Assembly: GCA_002255955.1 (NCBI GenBank)
Contig: NKIM01000025.1
Location: forward strand, 1 to 64,000
DNA from: Burkholderiales bacterium PBB2
Lineage (GTDB): Bacteria; Pseudomonadota; Gammaproteobacteria; Burkholderiales; Burkholderiaceae_C
Length of the DNA: 64,000 nucleotides
Direction: 5' to 3'
Position numbers and translations under genes: made by a program
Notes under the pieces: generated by a model
Databases searched by the model: none
The model's input: only the letters and a program-made list of their open reading frames with translations
What the model was told of the DNA's origin: nothing
Shown here: one piece after another, positions 52,338 to 62,824 of the stretch
Position numbering within the stretch: position 1 is the first letter of the stretch
Layout of the letters: every line of letters starts with the position of its first letter

Positions 52338-52433
52338 GGTCTGCGCCCGCATTACCACCCGAACTACTACGGGGCCTTCGTCCTCGACCCCGAGGGCAAC
52401 AATATCGAGGCGGTTTGCCATCTGCCTGATTGA
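52338..52433 (+). pseudogene. VOC/glyoxalase C-terminal remnant
   Basis: 32 codons ending in TGA read GLRPHYHPNYYGAFVLDP then EGNNIEAVCHLPD, the C-terminal motif of vicinal-oxygen-chelate proteins (HYHP.YYGAFV.DP.GNNIEAV). No matching upstream part exists in this frame, so the gene has been deleted to a stub. Confidence 0.75.
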
Positions 52434-52553
52434 GCGCGGGTCGACAGGGGCTGGCGGGGCGGAATCTCGGGCCTGCGCTGGGCGCGGCGCGCCAGGCTTC
52501 TAAAATCCGTGTTTCATCCGTCCCACCGAGCGCCCGCGCGCCAGCAGCCAGCC

Positions 52554-53240
52554 ATGAGCACCCCCCAATACCGCATCGCCCCGAGCATCCTGTCCGCCGA
52601 TTTCGCCCGCCTGGGCGAGGAGGTCCGCCATGTGCTGGCCGCCGGCGCCGACTGGATCCACTTCGACGTGATGGACAACCATTACGTGCCCAATCTGACT
52701 TTCGGGCCCATGGTCTGCGAGGCGCTGCGCAAACATTCGGTCAAGCCCGATGGCACGCCCGCCCCCATCGATGTGCACCTGATGGTCGAGCCGGTCGATG
52801 CCCTGGCCGTGGCCTTTGCCAAGGCCGGCGCCGATCTGGTGAGCTTCCACCCCGATGCCTCCAAGCATGTGGACCGCACCCTGCAACTGATCAAGGCCGA
52901 GGGCAAGCAGGCCGGCCTGGTGTTCAACCCGGCCGAGCCGCTGGACGTGCTGGAGTGGGTGATCGACAAGGTTGATCTGATCCTGATCATGAGCGTCAAC
53001 CCCGGCTTCGGCGGCCAGAGCTTCATCCCCAGCGCGCTCAAGAAGCTGGAGGCTGCGCGCAAGATCATCGACAAGAGCGGTCGCGACATCCGCCTGGAGA
53101 TCGACGGCGGCGTCAAGGTCGACAACATCCGCCAAATCGCCGATGCCGGCGCCGACACCTTCGTCGCCGGCTCGGCCATCTTCGGCAAGCCCGACTACAA
53201 GGCCGTGATCGACGCCATGCGCGCCGAACTCGCGCGCTGA
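52554..53240 (+). CDS. rpe: ribulose-phosphate 3-epimerase
   Basis: A 228-residue TIM-barrel enzyme interconverting ribulose-5-P and xylulose-5-P. Conserved blocks are [29 protein letters not shown] (metal ligands), [22 protein letters not shown] and LEIDGGVK. It may be co-transcribed with the phosphatase gene five bases downstream. A TAAAAT hexamer lies at 52501-52506. Confidence 0.96.
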   Translation: MSTPQYRIAPSILSADFARLGEEVRHVLAAGADWIHFDVMDNHYVPNLTFGPMVCEALRKHSVKPDGTPAPIDVHLMVEPVDALAVAFAKAGADLVSFHPDASKHVDRTLQLIKAEGKQAGLVFNPAEPLDVLEWVIDKVDLILIMSVNPGFGGQSFIPSALKKLEAARKIIDKSGRDIRLEIDGGVKVDNIRQIADAGADTFVAGSAIFGKPDYKAVIDAMRAELAR

Positions 53241-53245
53241 TCGCC

Positions 53246-53740
53246 GTGCCCGCCGTTCTCTTCGTCTGCACAGCCAATCTGTGCCGCTCGCCCATGGCCG
53301 AGGCGCTGCTGAAGGCACGCCGGGCCGGCTTTGGCCCGGGCGGCGAGGCGGCGTTTGCCGAGGTGTCCTCGGCCGGCGTCCATGCCGGCTCGCGCGGCGA
53401 GCCGGCCGACAAGCGCGCGATCGCGGCGCTGGAACGCGTGCGCCTGGGCATCGACAAGAAGTGGCGCACGCGCCGGATTCGGGCCGAGGATTTCCAGCGT
53501 TATGAGCTGATCCTGGCGATGGAGAACGACCACCTGGTGGCCCTGCGCAAGCAATGCCCGCCCGAGCTGCAGCACCGCCTGCATCTGTTCATGGACCTGG
53601 TGCCCGGCATGGCCGGCCAGGATGTGCCCGACCCTTACTTCGGCCCGGCCAGCGGTTTTGATCAGGTGCTGATGCTGCTGGAGCGCGGCCTGGTGACGTT
53701 GGGTCAGGCCTGGCGCAAAGGGGCGCTGCCGCGGGCGTGA
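53246..53740 (+). CDS. low-molecular-weight protein tyrosine phosphatase
   Basis: A 164-residue phosphatase starting at GTG 53246. The P-loop VCTANLCRSPMAEALL (C8, R14) is at the N-terminus and the acid loop VPDPYFG near 130. It is close after rpe. In characterised bacteria such enzymes control exopolysaccharide tyrosine kinases; no such kinase is in the window. Confidence 0.93.
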   Translation: MPAVLFVCTANLCRSPMAEALLKARRAGFGPGGEAAFAEVSSAGVHAGSRGEPADKRAIAALERVRLGIDKKWRTRRIRAEDFQRYELILAMENDHLVALRKQCPPELQHRLHLFMDLVPGMAGQDVPDPYFGPASGFDQVLMLLERGLVTLGQAWRKGALPRA

Positions 53741-53760
53741 CGTCGCGGAAGCAGCAGTGC

Positions 53761-54195
53761 TCAGGCCACCATCACGTGGCGGTTCTTCAGGACGAGATGA
53801 CTCTTGTCGCCGATGGTGTCCTTGTTGAAGGGCTTCACCACATAGCCGCTGGCGCCCAGCTGGGCAGCGCGCACGATGTCTTCCTTGCGGCCCTCGGCCG
53901 TGACCAGCAGCACCGGCACCTGGCGCAGCGCGGTGCCCTCGGGCTTCTGGCGCAGGGCTTCCAGCAGCTGGAAGCCATTCATTACCGGCATATTGATGTC
54001 GCTGAGCACAAAGTGCACCGGCTCGCCCGATTCGGCCGCCAGCTCCAGGGTGCGCAGCGCGACCTGGCCGTCCTCGGCCTCCAGGATCTTGCGAAAGCCC
54101 AGCTCGCGCAGCAGGCCCGAGATGATGCGGCGCATGGTCGAGAAATCGTCCACCACCAGAAAACAGAAATCTTCGCGTTTGATCGTCGTGACCAT
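53761..54195 (-). CDS. CheY-like single-domain response regulator
   Basis: A 144-residue receiver: FLVVDDFSTMRRIISGLLRELGF, phospho-acceptor Asp in HFVLSDINMPVMNGF, LLVTAEGRKEDIVRAAQLGASGYVVKPF. The FSTMRRI pattern is typical of CheY. The start at 54195 follows GGAGGG; an ATG at 54225 would add ten residues. No chemotaxis gene is adjacent. Confidence 0.92.
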   Translation of the reverse strand: MVTTIKREDFCFLVVDDFSTMRRIISGLLRELGFRKILEAEDGQVALRTLELAAESGEPVHFVLSDINMPVMNGFQLLEALRQKPEGTALRQVPVLLVTAEGRKEDIVRAAQLGASGYVVKPFNKDTIGDKSHLVLKNRHVMVA

Positions 54196-54254
54196 GCCCG
54201 GCCGCCCTCCATGGAGTTTCGTCATCCTACCCAGCGGCGCGGACGCTGGTCCCA

Positions 54255-54285
54255 AAACACAGCGGGCAGCCCGAAGGCTGCCCGC
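54255..54285 (-). terminator. hairpin terminator of the OYE gene
   Basis: Perfect 10-bp stem GCGGGCAGCC / GGCTGCCCGC with a CGAA/TTCG tetraloop, followed on the minus strand by TGTGTTTTGG. The T-tract is imperfect. Confidence 0.7.
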
Positions 54286-54332
54286 AAATGTGTGGAGTTT
54301 GGCTCAGCTCAGCGCGAGCGCCGGAGCCTCAC

Positions 54333-55400
54333 TCAGAGCGTCGGGTAGTCGGTGTAGCCCTTGGCGCCCGGCGTGTAGAAGGTGCTGGGGTCCGGTGCAT
54401 TGAGCGCGGCGCCGGACTGGAGGCGGGCCGGCAGGTCCGGGTTGGCCAGGAAGCTGGTGCCGAAAGCGACAGCGTCGAGCAGGCCAGCCTCGATGGCTTG
54501 GCTGGCTTCCTCGCCGCTGTAGCCCATATTGCCGATCAGCACGCCCTGGTACTTGGCGCGGGCCACCGGCATGACATCGGCTTTTTGCACCTGAAAGAAA
54601 TCGGCGCGCATGACGTGCAGATACGCCAGCTTGTAGGCGCTGACCTTCTCGGCCAGGAAGCCGATCCAGCCTACGGGATCGCTGTCGACCATGCTGTTGT
54701 AGCTGTTCAGCGGCGACAGTCGCAGGCCCACACGGTCGGCGCCGATGGCGGCCGTCACGGCATCCAGCACCTCGAACAGGAAGCGGGCGCGGTTCTCCAG
54801 CGAGCCGCCGTAGGCGTCGCTGCGCTTGTTGACGCCGTCGCGCAGGAACTGGTCGATCAGGTAGCCGTTGGCACCATGCACCTCGACGCCGTCAAAGCCG
54901 GCGGCGATGGCATTGCGCGCGCCCTGGGCATAGGCCTCGACCAGGGCTGGGATCTCATCAGCGCGCAGCTCGCGCGGCTGGGCATTGGCTTCCTTGCCAT
55001 TGGGGGTGTGCACCTCGCCGTCGATGGCGACCGAGCCTGAGGACACCGGGGTCGTGCCTTCGTTCATGGCCGGGTGGGCGGCGCGGCCGGCGTGCCAGAT
55101 CTGCATGAAGATGCGGCCGCCCTTGGCATGCACGGCGGCGGTGACCTGCTTCCAGGCTTCGATCTGCTCGGCGTTGTAGATGCCTGGCTCGTTGATGAAG
55201 GCCGAGGTGTTGGGGGCCACCATGGTGCATTCGGTGATCAGGAGGCCACCGCTGGCGCGCTGGGCGTAGTACTCGGCCATCAGCGCATTGGGCATGTGGC
55301 CGGCGTCGGCGCGGGTGCGCGTCAGCGGGGCCAGCAGGATGCGGTTGGGCAGGGTCAGGGCGCCGACTTGGAGGGCAGAAAAAAGCATGGATGTGTTCAT
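54333..55400 (-). CDS. Old Yellow Enzyme-family alkene reductase
   Basis: A 355-residue FMN oxidoreductase reducing activated C=C bonds (NemA-like). Motifs: LPNRILLAPLTRTRAD, MQIWHAGRAAHP, VEVHGANGYLIDQFLRDGVNKRSDAYGGSLENRARF (substrate His/Asn and catalytic Tyr) and the FMN-phosphate segment near GNMGYSGEEASQAI. The start at 55400; an ATG four codons later is possible. A monocistronic unit with its own terminator. Confidence 0.94.
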   Translation of the reverse strand: MNTSMLFSALQVGALTLPNRILLAPLTRTRADAGHMPNALMAEYYAQRASGGLLITECTMVAPNTSAFINEPGIYNAEQIEAWKQVTAAVHAKGGRIFMQIWHAGRAAHPAMNEGTTPVSSGSVAIDGEVHTPNGKEANAQPRELRADEIPALVEAYAQGARNAIAAGFDGVEVHGANGYLIDQFLRDGVNKRSDAYGGSLENRARFLFEVLDAVTAAIGADRVGLRLSPLNSYNSMVDSDPVGWIGFLAEKVSAYKLAYLHVMRADFFQVQKADVMPVARAKYQGVLIGNMGYSGEEASQAIEAGLLDAVAFGTSFLANPDLPARLQSGAALNAPDPSTFYTPGAKGYTDYPTL

Positions 55401-55499
55401 TTCGTTGGCGCTGCCAAAAGCAGCAGGTGCGACAAGGTAGCACCGAGGCAAAGAACTTGCCGCAGCGCGCGTGGTGATTTTGCGCTAGCCGCGCCCGGT

Positions 55500-58400
55500 T
55501 CAGGCCGTGTTTGCATGGGCGTGCGCCGGGGTGGCCGGCGTGTCCTCGACCACCCGGGTGTCCGGGCCCTTGCCACTGAAGCGGTCCAGGGCCAGGTAGA
55601 TCACCGGCGTGATGTAGAGCGTCACCGCCTGCGACAGGATCAGGCCGCCGACCACGGCCAGGCCCAGGGGCTGGCGCAGTTCCGCGCCGGCGCCCAGGCC
55701 CAGGGCGATGGGCAGGGCGCCCATCAAGGCGGCCAGGGTGGTCATCATGATGGGACGGAAACGCAGGATGCAGGCCTCGCGGATGGCCTGGGCCGGGCTC
55801 ATGCCGCCGTGGCGCTGCGCCTCCAGCGCGAAGTCGATCATCATGATGGCGTTCTTCTTGACGATGCCGATCAGCATCAGGATGCCGATGGTGGCGATCA
55901 GCGTCAGGTCCATGCCGAACAGCTCCAGCGTGATCAGCGCACCCACGGCCGCCGAAGGCAGGCCGGCCAGGATGGTGATGGGGTGGATGTAGCTCTCGTA
56001 GAGCACGCCCAGCAGCACATAGATCACCGCAATCGCCAGGCCGATCAGCAGCAACTGGCCGCCTTGCGAATCCTGGAACACCGCGGCATCACCGCCGTAG
56101 CTGGTGATGATGCTGGCCGGCAGCTGGATCTCCTTGACATAGCCATCCAGCTTGGCCGTGGCATTGCCCAGGGGCACGTCGGGCGCCAGATTGAAGGACA
56201 GGGTGATGGCCTGCAGCTGTCCCTGGTGGTTGACCGAGGTGGGCCCCAGGCCTCGCTGCACGCTGGCAAACGCCGTCAGCGGCACCAGGGCGCCGCCCTT
56301 GCCGCGCAGATAGATCTTGCCGAAGGCTTCTTCGTTCAGGCGCTCGCTGTCGGCCGCCTCCATGATGACCTGGAAGGTGTTGCTCTCGGCATAGATGCTG
56401 CTGACCTGGCGCTCGCCGAAGGCGGCGTAGAGCGCGCTGCGCAGGTCCTGCATCTGCACGCCCAGCACGGCGGCGCGTTCGCGGTCGATGATGAGGTTGG
56501 CCTGCAGGCCGCGCAGCTGGGAATCGCTGGTCACATCGCGGAACATGGGGTCGCCGCGCAGCTTCTCTTGCAGCTTGCTGGCCCAGCTGTTCAGCTCACC
56601 CGCCGCCACCGATTGCAAGGTGTACTGGTAGCGGCTCTTGCTCTGCCGCCCGCCCAGCTGCAGGTTCTGCACCGGGCGCAGGTAGACGGCCAGGCCGGGC
56701 ACGGCGCGCAGCTTTTTGCGCAGGCCCTCGACCACCTCTTTCATCGGCGGGCGCTCGCCGCGTGCTTTCAAGTTGATGAACATGCGACCGGTGTTGACCG
56801 CATTGCCGCCGCCACCGCCGGCGCCCAGCGCCGCCGAAACGCTGGCCACGGCCGGGTCCTTGCGCACGATCTCGGCGGCCTGCTCCTGCAGCACCTGCAT
56901 GGCGTTGAAGGAGATGTCCTCGGAGGCTTCGGTGCTGGCCTGGATCTGGCCGATGTCTTCCTCGGGGAAAAAGCCTTTGGGAATGCGGTCGTAGAGCCAG
57001 GCGCTGGCGGCAAAGCTCAGCAGGGCCACGCCCAGCACCCAGCGGCGGTGGCGCAGGGCGGCGTCCAGGCTGCGGGTGTAGGCGCCCAGCACGGCATTGA
57101 AACCGCGCTCGAACAGGCGGCCGAAGCGGCCTTCCTCCTGCGGCTCGTGGTGGCGCAGAAAGCGGCTGCAGAGCATGGGCACCAGGCTCAGCGAGACCAC
57201 GGCCGAGACCAGGATGGACAGGCTGACCACCACCGCGAACTCGTGGAACAGCAGGCCGATCACACCCGGCATGAAGAAGATGGGGATCAGCACCGCCACC
57301 AGCGAGATCGAGATCGAGACGATGGTGAAAGCCATCTCGCGCGCGCCGCGCACGGCGGCCGCAAACGGCTCCATGCCGTCCTCGACATGGCGGACGATGT
57401 TCTCCAGCATGACGATGGCGTCGTCCACCACCAGGCCCACGGCCAGGGTGATGCCCAGCAGCGAGATGTTGTCCAGGCTGTAGCCCAGGGCATAGAGCAG
57501 GGTCAGGGCGCCGATCAACGAGATCGGCAGCGACAGCGTCGGGATCAGCGTTGCCACCGCCTTGCGCAGGAAGATGAAGATCACCATCACCACCAGGGCC
57601 ACGGTCAGGGCCAGGGTGAAATAAACGTCGTGCAGCGATTCGCGCACCGAGAGCGAGCGGTCGTTCAAGGTGCTCATCTGCACCGAGGCCGGCAGCTGGG
57701 CCTGGAAGCGCGGCAGCATGGCCTTGACCGCATCGACCACCTTGACGGTGTTGGCATCGGGCTGGCGCTGCACCGCCAGGGTGATGGAGCGCTCGCCGTT
57801 GAAGCTGGCGAAGGATTTGACCGTCTCGAAGCTGTCTTGCACCTCGGCCACATCACGCAGAAAGATCGGTGCGCCGTTGCGGCTGCCCACCACGATGGCA
57901 CCGAACTCGCGCGCATTCTTGAGCTGCTTGTTGGCCTGGATGGTCAGGGTCTGGCGCGTGCCGTCGAGCACGCCCACCGGGGTGTTGGCATTGGCGCCAC
58001 GAATCGCGGTCTGCAGCTCTTCCAGCGTCAGGTTGCGCTGCTGCAGCAGCTCGGGGTTGACCTTGATGCGCACCGCATAGCGCTTCTGGCCAAAGATGGA
58101 GACTTGCGCCACGCCGTCCAGCGTGGACAGGGCCGGAGTGATCAGGTTCTCGGCGAAATCGTTGAGCTCGGAGAGGTTGATCGAGGGCGAGGTCAGCGCC
58201 ACCAGCAGCACCGGCGCATCGGCCGGGTTGACCTTGCGGTAGCTGGGCGGCGAGGTCATCTCGGTGGGCAGGGCGCGCAGCGAGCGGAACAGCGCCGCCT
58301 GCACATCCACCGCAGCCGCATCGATATTGCGCGAGGGGTCGAACTCCAGGGTCAGCGAGGTCGAGCCCAGGATGCTGCTGGAGGAGATTGCGCTCAGGCC

Positions 58401-58625
58401 CGCGATGGTGGAGAACTGCTTTTCCAGCGGCAGGGCCACCGACGAGGCCATGGTCTCGGGTGAGGCGCCGGGCAGGCTGGCCTGCACATTGATGACCGGT
58501 GTGTTGTAGGAGGGCAGGGCGGCCACCGGGATCTTGCTCCAGGCCGCCAGGCCGGCGATCACCAGGGCGAGATTGAGCAGCACGGTCATGACCGGCCGGC
58601 GGATGAAGGCTTCCGTCAGGCGCAT
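55500..58625 (-). CDS. RND multidrug efflux permease (HAE1)
   Basis: A 1041-residue inner-membrane proton antiporter. The start MRLTEAFIRRPVMTVLLNLALVIAGL and the inner motif GLVVDDAIVMLENIVRHVE with D-D for proton relay are conserved, as are IGIVKKNAIMMIDFALEAQR and the C-terminal PLGLAVVGGLILSQAVTLYITPVIY. Two large periplasmic loops are at the usual places. It is MdtB/MdtC-like by feel. Translated two bases after the adaptor gene. No outer-membrane channel is encoded here. Confidence 0.94.
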   Translation of the reverse strand: MRLTEAFIRRPVMTVLLNLALVIAGLAAWSKIPVAALPSYNTPVINVQASLPGASPETMASSVALPLEKQFSTIAGLSAISSSSILGSTSLTLEFDPSRNIDAAAVDVQAALFRSLRALPTEMTSPPSYRKVNPADAPVLLVALTSPSINLSELNDFAENLITPALSTLDGVAQVSIFGQKRYAVRIKVNPELLQQRNLTLEELQTAIRGANANTPVGVLDGTRQTLTIQANKQLKNAREFGAIVVGSRNGAPIFLRDVAEVQDSFETVKSFASFNGERSITLAVQRQPDANTVKVVDAVKAMLPRFQAQLPASVQMSTLNDRSLSVRESLHDVYFTLALTVALVVMVIFIFLRKAVATLIPTLSLPISLIGALTLLYALGYSLDNISLLGITLAVGLVVDDAIVMLENIVRHVEDGMEPFAAAVRGAREMAFTIVSISISLVAVLIPIFFMPGVIGLLFHEFAVVVSLSILVSAVVSLSLVPMLCSRFLRHHEPQEEGRFGRLFERGFNAVLGAYTRSLDAALRHRRWVLGVALLSFAASAWLYDRIPKGFFPEEDIGQIQASTEASEDISFNAMQVLQEQAAEIVRKDPAVASVSAALGAGGGGGNAVNTGRMFINLKARGERPPMKEVVEGLRKKLRAVPGLAVYLRPVQNLQLGGRQSKSRYQYTLQSVAAGELNSWASKLQEKLRGDPMFRDVTSDSQLRGLQANLIIDRERAAVLGVQMQDLRSALYAAFGERQVSSIYAESNTFQVIMEAADSERLNEEAFGKIYLRGKGGALVPLTAFASVQRGLGPTSVNHQGQLQAITLSFNLAPDVPLGNATAKLDGYVKEIQLPASIITSYGGDAAVFQDSQGGQLLLIGLAIAVIYVLLGVLYESYIHPITILAGLPSAAVGALITLELFGMDLTLIATIGILMLIGIVKKNAIMMIDFALEAQRHGGMSPAQAIREACILRFRPIMMTTLAALMGALPIALGLGAGAELRQPLGLAVVGGLILSQAVTLYITPVIYLALDRFSGKGPDTRVVEDTPATPAHAHANTA

Positions 58626-58627
58626 GC

Positions 58628-59953
58628 TCAGGCTCCGGCGGCGGAAGCTGCGGATGCGGAAGCAGATGCGCCAGATGCTGCAGCTGCCGCCGCAGCCCCG
58701 CGTTTGCTGCCACCCTGGGCCGGATTCAGCTGGGCCGGCTGGGGCTTGAGCGGCGTGCCGGGGCGCAGGTTTTGCTTGCCCTCCACCACCACGCTGTCGC
58801 CGGCCTTCAGGCCTTCGACCACCACCCAGTCCCCGAAGGGGTAGCGGGTCTGTACCGGGCGCATCTCGGCGCTCTTGTCGGCGCCCACCACATAGACAGA
58901 GCGCTCGTTGCCACGCTGGATGATGGCCGCCTGCGGCACCACCACCGCGTCCTTGATCGTGCGCAGCGTCATGCGGATGCGCACGTACTGGCCGGGCCAG
59001 AGCGTCTGCTGGCTGTTGTCGAACTCGGCCCGCACCTTGATCGTGCCGGTGCTGCTGTCGACGAGGTTGTCGACAAAGCCGAGCTTGCCCTTCAGAGGCA
59101 GCTCCTTGGCCGCTTGATCACTGCCCCCGCGCACGCCGGGCATCAGCAGCTGGGCATCCAGTGCGGGCGGGTTCTTCTCGCCCGGCGCGGCGCGCGTGGC
59201 CGCCAGCAGGGATGCCAGCTGGGTTTCCGGCAGGTTGAAGCTCACGCCGATGGGGTTCATCTGCACGATGCTGAGCAGGGGTGTGGCTGCCGCGCTGCCG
59301 CCTTGCACCAGGCTGCCCGGGTTGACGCTGATCAGGCCGACGCGGCCGTCCATGGGCGCGCGCAGCTCGTTGTAGCCCAGGCTCAATTCAGCCGTTCTCA
59401 GCGCGGCCTCGTCGGCCTGCACGGCGGCGCGCTGCGCATCCACCGCGGCTTGGCTGCTGTCCAGGGCGCTGGGGGCGATGAAGTTCTGGGCGCGCAGCTC
59501 TTGCGCGCGCTTGTACTGGCGCTCGGCATCGGCCAGGCTGGCGCGGTCGCGGGCCAGCTGGGCGCGGGCGCGCTCGACATTGGCCCGGTCCGGCCGGTCG
59601 TCGAAGCGGAACAAGACCTGACCCCGGCGCACGGTGTCGCCGTCCTTGATCAGCACCTCGCGCACCACGCTGCTGGTCTGGGCGCGCAGGTCCACGGTCT
59701 TGAGCGAGGCCACGGTGCCGCTGGCTTCCACCGTCACCGGCACGTCCTGCAGGCGGGCGGCCATGACGCCCACGGTTTGCGGCGGGCTCTTGCTGCTGGA
59801 GCTGCCGGCTGTGCCGCTGGCCGCGGAAGCGGGGCTGGCAGGCGCCGCGCTGTCGGCGCTCGGCTTGGGTTTCTTGTGCTGCTGGAGGTACCAGCCGCCG
59901 CCGGCCAGGCTCAGCAGGACGACGGTGCTCAGGGCGATGGGCTTGAGGCGCAT
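58628..59953 (-). CDS. RND efflux periplasmic adaptor (MFP)
   Basis: A 441-residue membrane-fusion protein. A short N-terminal anchor (about 5-22) precedes an Ala/Ser/Pro-rich spacer. Then come the lipoyl-like half (GTVASLKTVDLRAQTSSVVREVLIKDGDTVRRGQVLFRFDD), a helical hairpin (about 125-185), LRAPMDGRVGLISVNPGSLV and the beta-barrel. The C-terminal tail is Ala/Ser-rich. It pairs with the permease downstream and should dock a TolC-type channel encoded elsewhere. Confidence 0.93.
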   Translation of the reverse strand: MRLKPIALSTVVLLSLAGGGWYLQQHKKPKPSADSAAPASPASAASGTAGSSSSKSPPQTVGVMAARLQDVPVTVEASGTVASLKTVDLRAQTSSVVREVLIKDGDTVRRGQVLFRFDDRPDRANVERARAQLARDRASLADAERQYKRAQELRAQNFIAPSALDSSQAAVDAQRAAVQADEAALRTAELSLGYNELRAPMDGRVGLISVNPGSLVQGGSAAATPLLSIVQMNPIGVSFNLPETQLASLLAATRAAPGEKNPPALDAQLLMPGVRGGSDQAAKELPLKGKLGFVDNLVDSSTGTIKVRAEFDNSQQTLWPGQYVRIRMTLRTIKDAVVVPQAAIIQRGNERSVYVVGADKSAEMRPVQTRYPFGDWVVVEGLKAGDSVVVEGKQNLRPGTPLKPQPAQLNPAQGGSKRGAAAAAAASGASASASAASAAGA

Positions 59954-60067
59954 TTCTTGTTCGCTTTCGGCGCAGGCACCCAGGCAGGGTGCGCTGTGGG
60001 ATGGGGTGCCGAAGCTTAAGCGATCAAGAAATGGCGCGTATTGCTGCTCCGTGAACGGGCCTGGACT

Positions 60068-61014
<947 letters not shown>

Positions 61015-61018
<4 letters not shown>

Positions 61019-62145
61019 GCGTGTGGCTTCGTGAAGTCTTCTTGCTCTTGCAGCAGCGCGGGGCTGAGCTCGGGGTGAACGGTGTGGGGGCTTTGCACGG
61101 TCAGGGCCGCCAGGCGCAGGCCCAGGCGGCAGGCGCTGGTCAGACTGACCTCGGCCTGCAGCAGGCCGGCGCAGACGCCGGCGGCCAGGGCATCACCGGC
61201 GCCGGTGACATCGCAGACCGGCACGGCCGGGGCGCGCAGATGCTGCGGGGCCTGGCCGGCCTCGCTGCAGATCAAGCCGGCCTCGCCCAGGCTCAGCACC
61301 AGCTGGGGCAGGCCGCGGGCATGGAGCTCGGCCAGGGCCGGGGCCAGGGCGGGCAGGGGCTGCTGCGGGTCGTGGGCGGGCAGGGCGTGGCCGAGCAGGG
61401 CGGCCAGCTCGCCGCGGTTCAGCAGCAAGGTCGTCAAGCCCTGCAGCTGGGCCGGCAGGTGGCACATCTTGGCCTCAGAGACCGCCACGGCCAGCAGGCG
61501 CCGGCTCGGGTTCTCTTGCGCCTCGCGAAGCAGCAGGGCGATGCTCTCGGCCGGCAGATTGAGGTCCAGCACGATCAGGCGCGCCTGCTGGCGCTGGGCG
61601 CAGCTGCGGCGCAGAAACTCCGGGTCCAGGCGCTCGGCCAGGGGCATGGCGGCCAGGGCCAGCTGCATCTCGCCGGCCGCATCGAGCACGGCGGTGTAGC
61701 TGCCCGTCGGTGCGTCTGCCGCGCGCAGCGTGCCCTGGGTGGACAGGCCCACGGCCGCCGCTTGCGCCAGCAAGGCCTGGCCGGCGGCGTCCTCACCCAC
61801 GGCGGTGATCAGCTGGGTGGGCAGGCCCAGGCGGGCCAGGTTTTCGGCCACATTGCGCGCCACGCCGCCCAGGCTTTCGCTCATCACCGCCGGGTTGGAG
61901 CTGCCCATCTGCAGCGCGCCCAGGGTGCGCAGCTTGCGGTCGATGTTGGCGCCACCGATGCACAGCACCGGCGCCTGCTGCGGCAGCACATAGGCGCGGC
62001 CGAGGATGCGGCCCTCGCGCGTCAGCGCCGCGATATGCCCGGCCACGGCCGAGCGCGACAGGCCCAGGCGCTCGGCCAGCGCCTGCTGGCCGATGAAGGG
62101 GTCTTGCTGCAGCAATGCCAGCAGCAGCTCTTTTTTGCTGTCCAT
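61015..62145 (-). CDS. psuK: PfkB kinase with N-terminal HTH, pseudouridine kinase
   Basis: A 376-residue protein. The first about 58 residues form a winged HTH ([43 protein letters not shown]). The PfkB domain follows ([18 protein letters not shown]/catalytic motif [18 protein letters not shown]). The pairing with PsuG makes pseudouridine the likely substrate. The fused HTH suggests that the enzyme regulates its own operon; a long palindrome over the promoter (62149-62176) is the probable site. No PsuT-like transporter is adjacent. Confidence 0.92.
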
Positions 62146-62148
62146 GCC

Positions 62149-62176
62149 TGCATTCTAGACAAATGTCGAGAATGCA
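62149..62176. promoter_or_regulatory. 28-bp palindrome over the psuK promoter
   Basis: Perfect outer arms TGCATTCT (62149-62156) and AGAATGCA (62169-62176), with inner arms GACA / TGTC. 12 of 14 symmetric pairs match. It covers the -10 hexamer. Likely operator for the HTH of the kinase. Confidence 0.7.
62152..62157 (-). promoter_or_regulatory. -10 hexamer, leaderless start of psuK
   Basis: Minus-strand TAGAAT, six bases (GCAGGC) before the ATG at 62145. Confidence 0.5.
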
Positions 62177-62263
62177 AACTATTGTCTGGATGGCAACAGG
62201 GTGGGCCTCAGGCCCACCGAACCACGTGGCACGCAAGCCGGTTGGGGCCGGGCGGGCAGATGC

Positions 62264-62596
62264 TCAGTTGGAACACACCCGTTCGCCGTTGCTGCGGGTG
62301 ATGCAGATTTCACCCGGGCGCTTTCTCTCCTGGCCGCGGTCGCGATCTTCGTTCTGCTGGCGCACCTGCTGGGCCTGCCGCTCGGTGGACCGCACACGCT
62401 CCAGGCAGGCGCCGCGCTCGCTGCTGGGTAGCAGGCTCTGGCAGCGCTCCCGCTCCTGTTCCAGCCGGGTGTCGTAGGCCAGCTCACCGATGGCCACACA
62501 GGCGCTGAGAGGCATGAGGCACAGGGCCAGGATCAGGCGCGGCAGCGCGGACGGGGTCGTGAGGCAGGGCGCAGTTGTGGGGGCGGGTGTGAACAT
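62264..62596 (-). CDS. small lipoprotein of unknown function
   Basis: A 110-residue protein with a lipobox (LMPLSAC, Cys near 33) after a hydrophobic segment (LPRLILALCLMPL). The mature part is charged and helical (DTRLEQERERCQSLLPSSERGACLERVRSTERQAQQVRQQNEDRDRG), with four further cysteines and an ending CITRSNGERVCSN. The family is unknown. Confidence 0.7.
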   Translation of the reverse strand: MFTPAPTTAPCLTTPSALPRLILALCLMPLSACVAIGELAYDTRLEQERERCQSLLPSSERGACLERVRSTERQAQQVRQQNEDRDRGQERKRPGEICITRSNGERVCSN

Positions 62597-62824
62597 GGCA
62601 GACGTGTCAGGGCGGGGCAGCGTCGGGACAGCAAACAGGACGTCGGCCAGTCTGCCAGCGATTCGGCATCGGACCCTGGATTACGTAACGTGTGCCGTGG
62701 GATGCACCTGCGGGTGCGCTCCCGCCATCGCGCTGCGAGGGGCGGGTGTGCCGCCGGGCGATATGCTTGGCTCCCATCTCAATGCCCATGTGAACCTCGG
62801 TTCGCCCAACACCTGCCCCACACC

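Noticed and set aside
55074-58463. 1129-codon open frame on the plus strand
   Set aside because: It is antisense to the RND permease, rich in His/Gln/Gly/Ala as expected for the shadow of a GC-rich gene, and has no domain.
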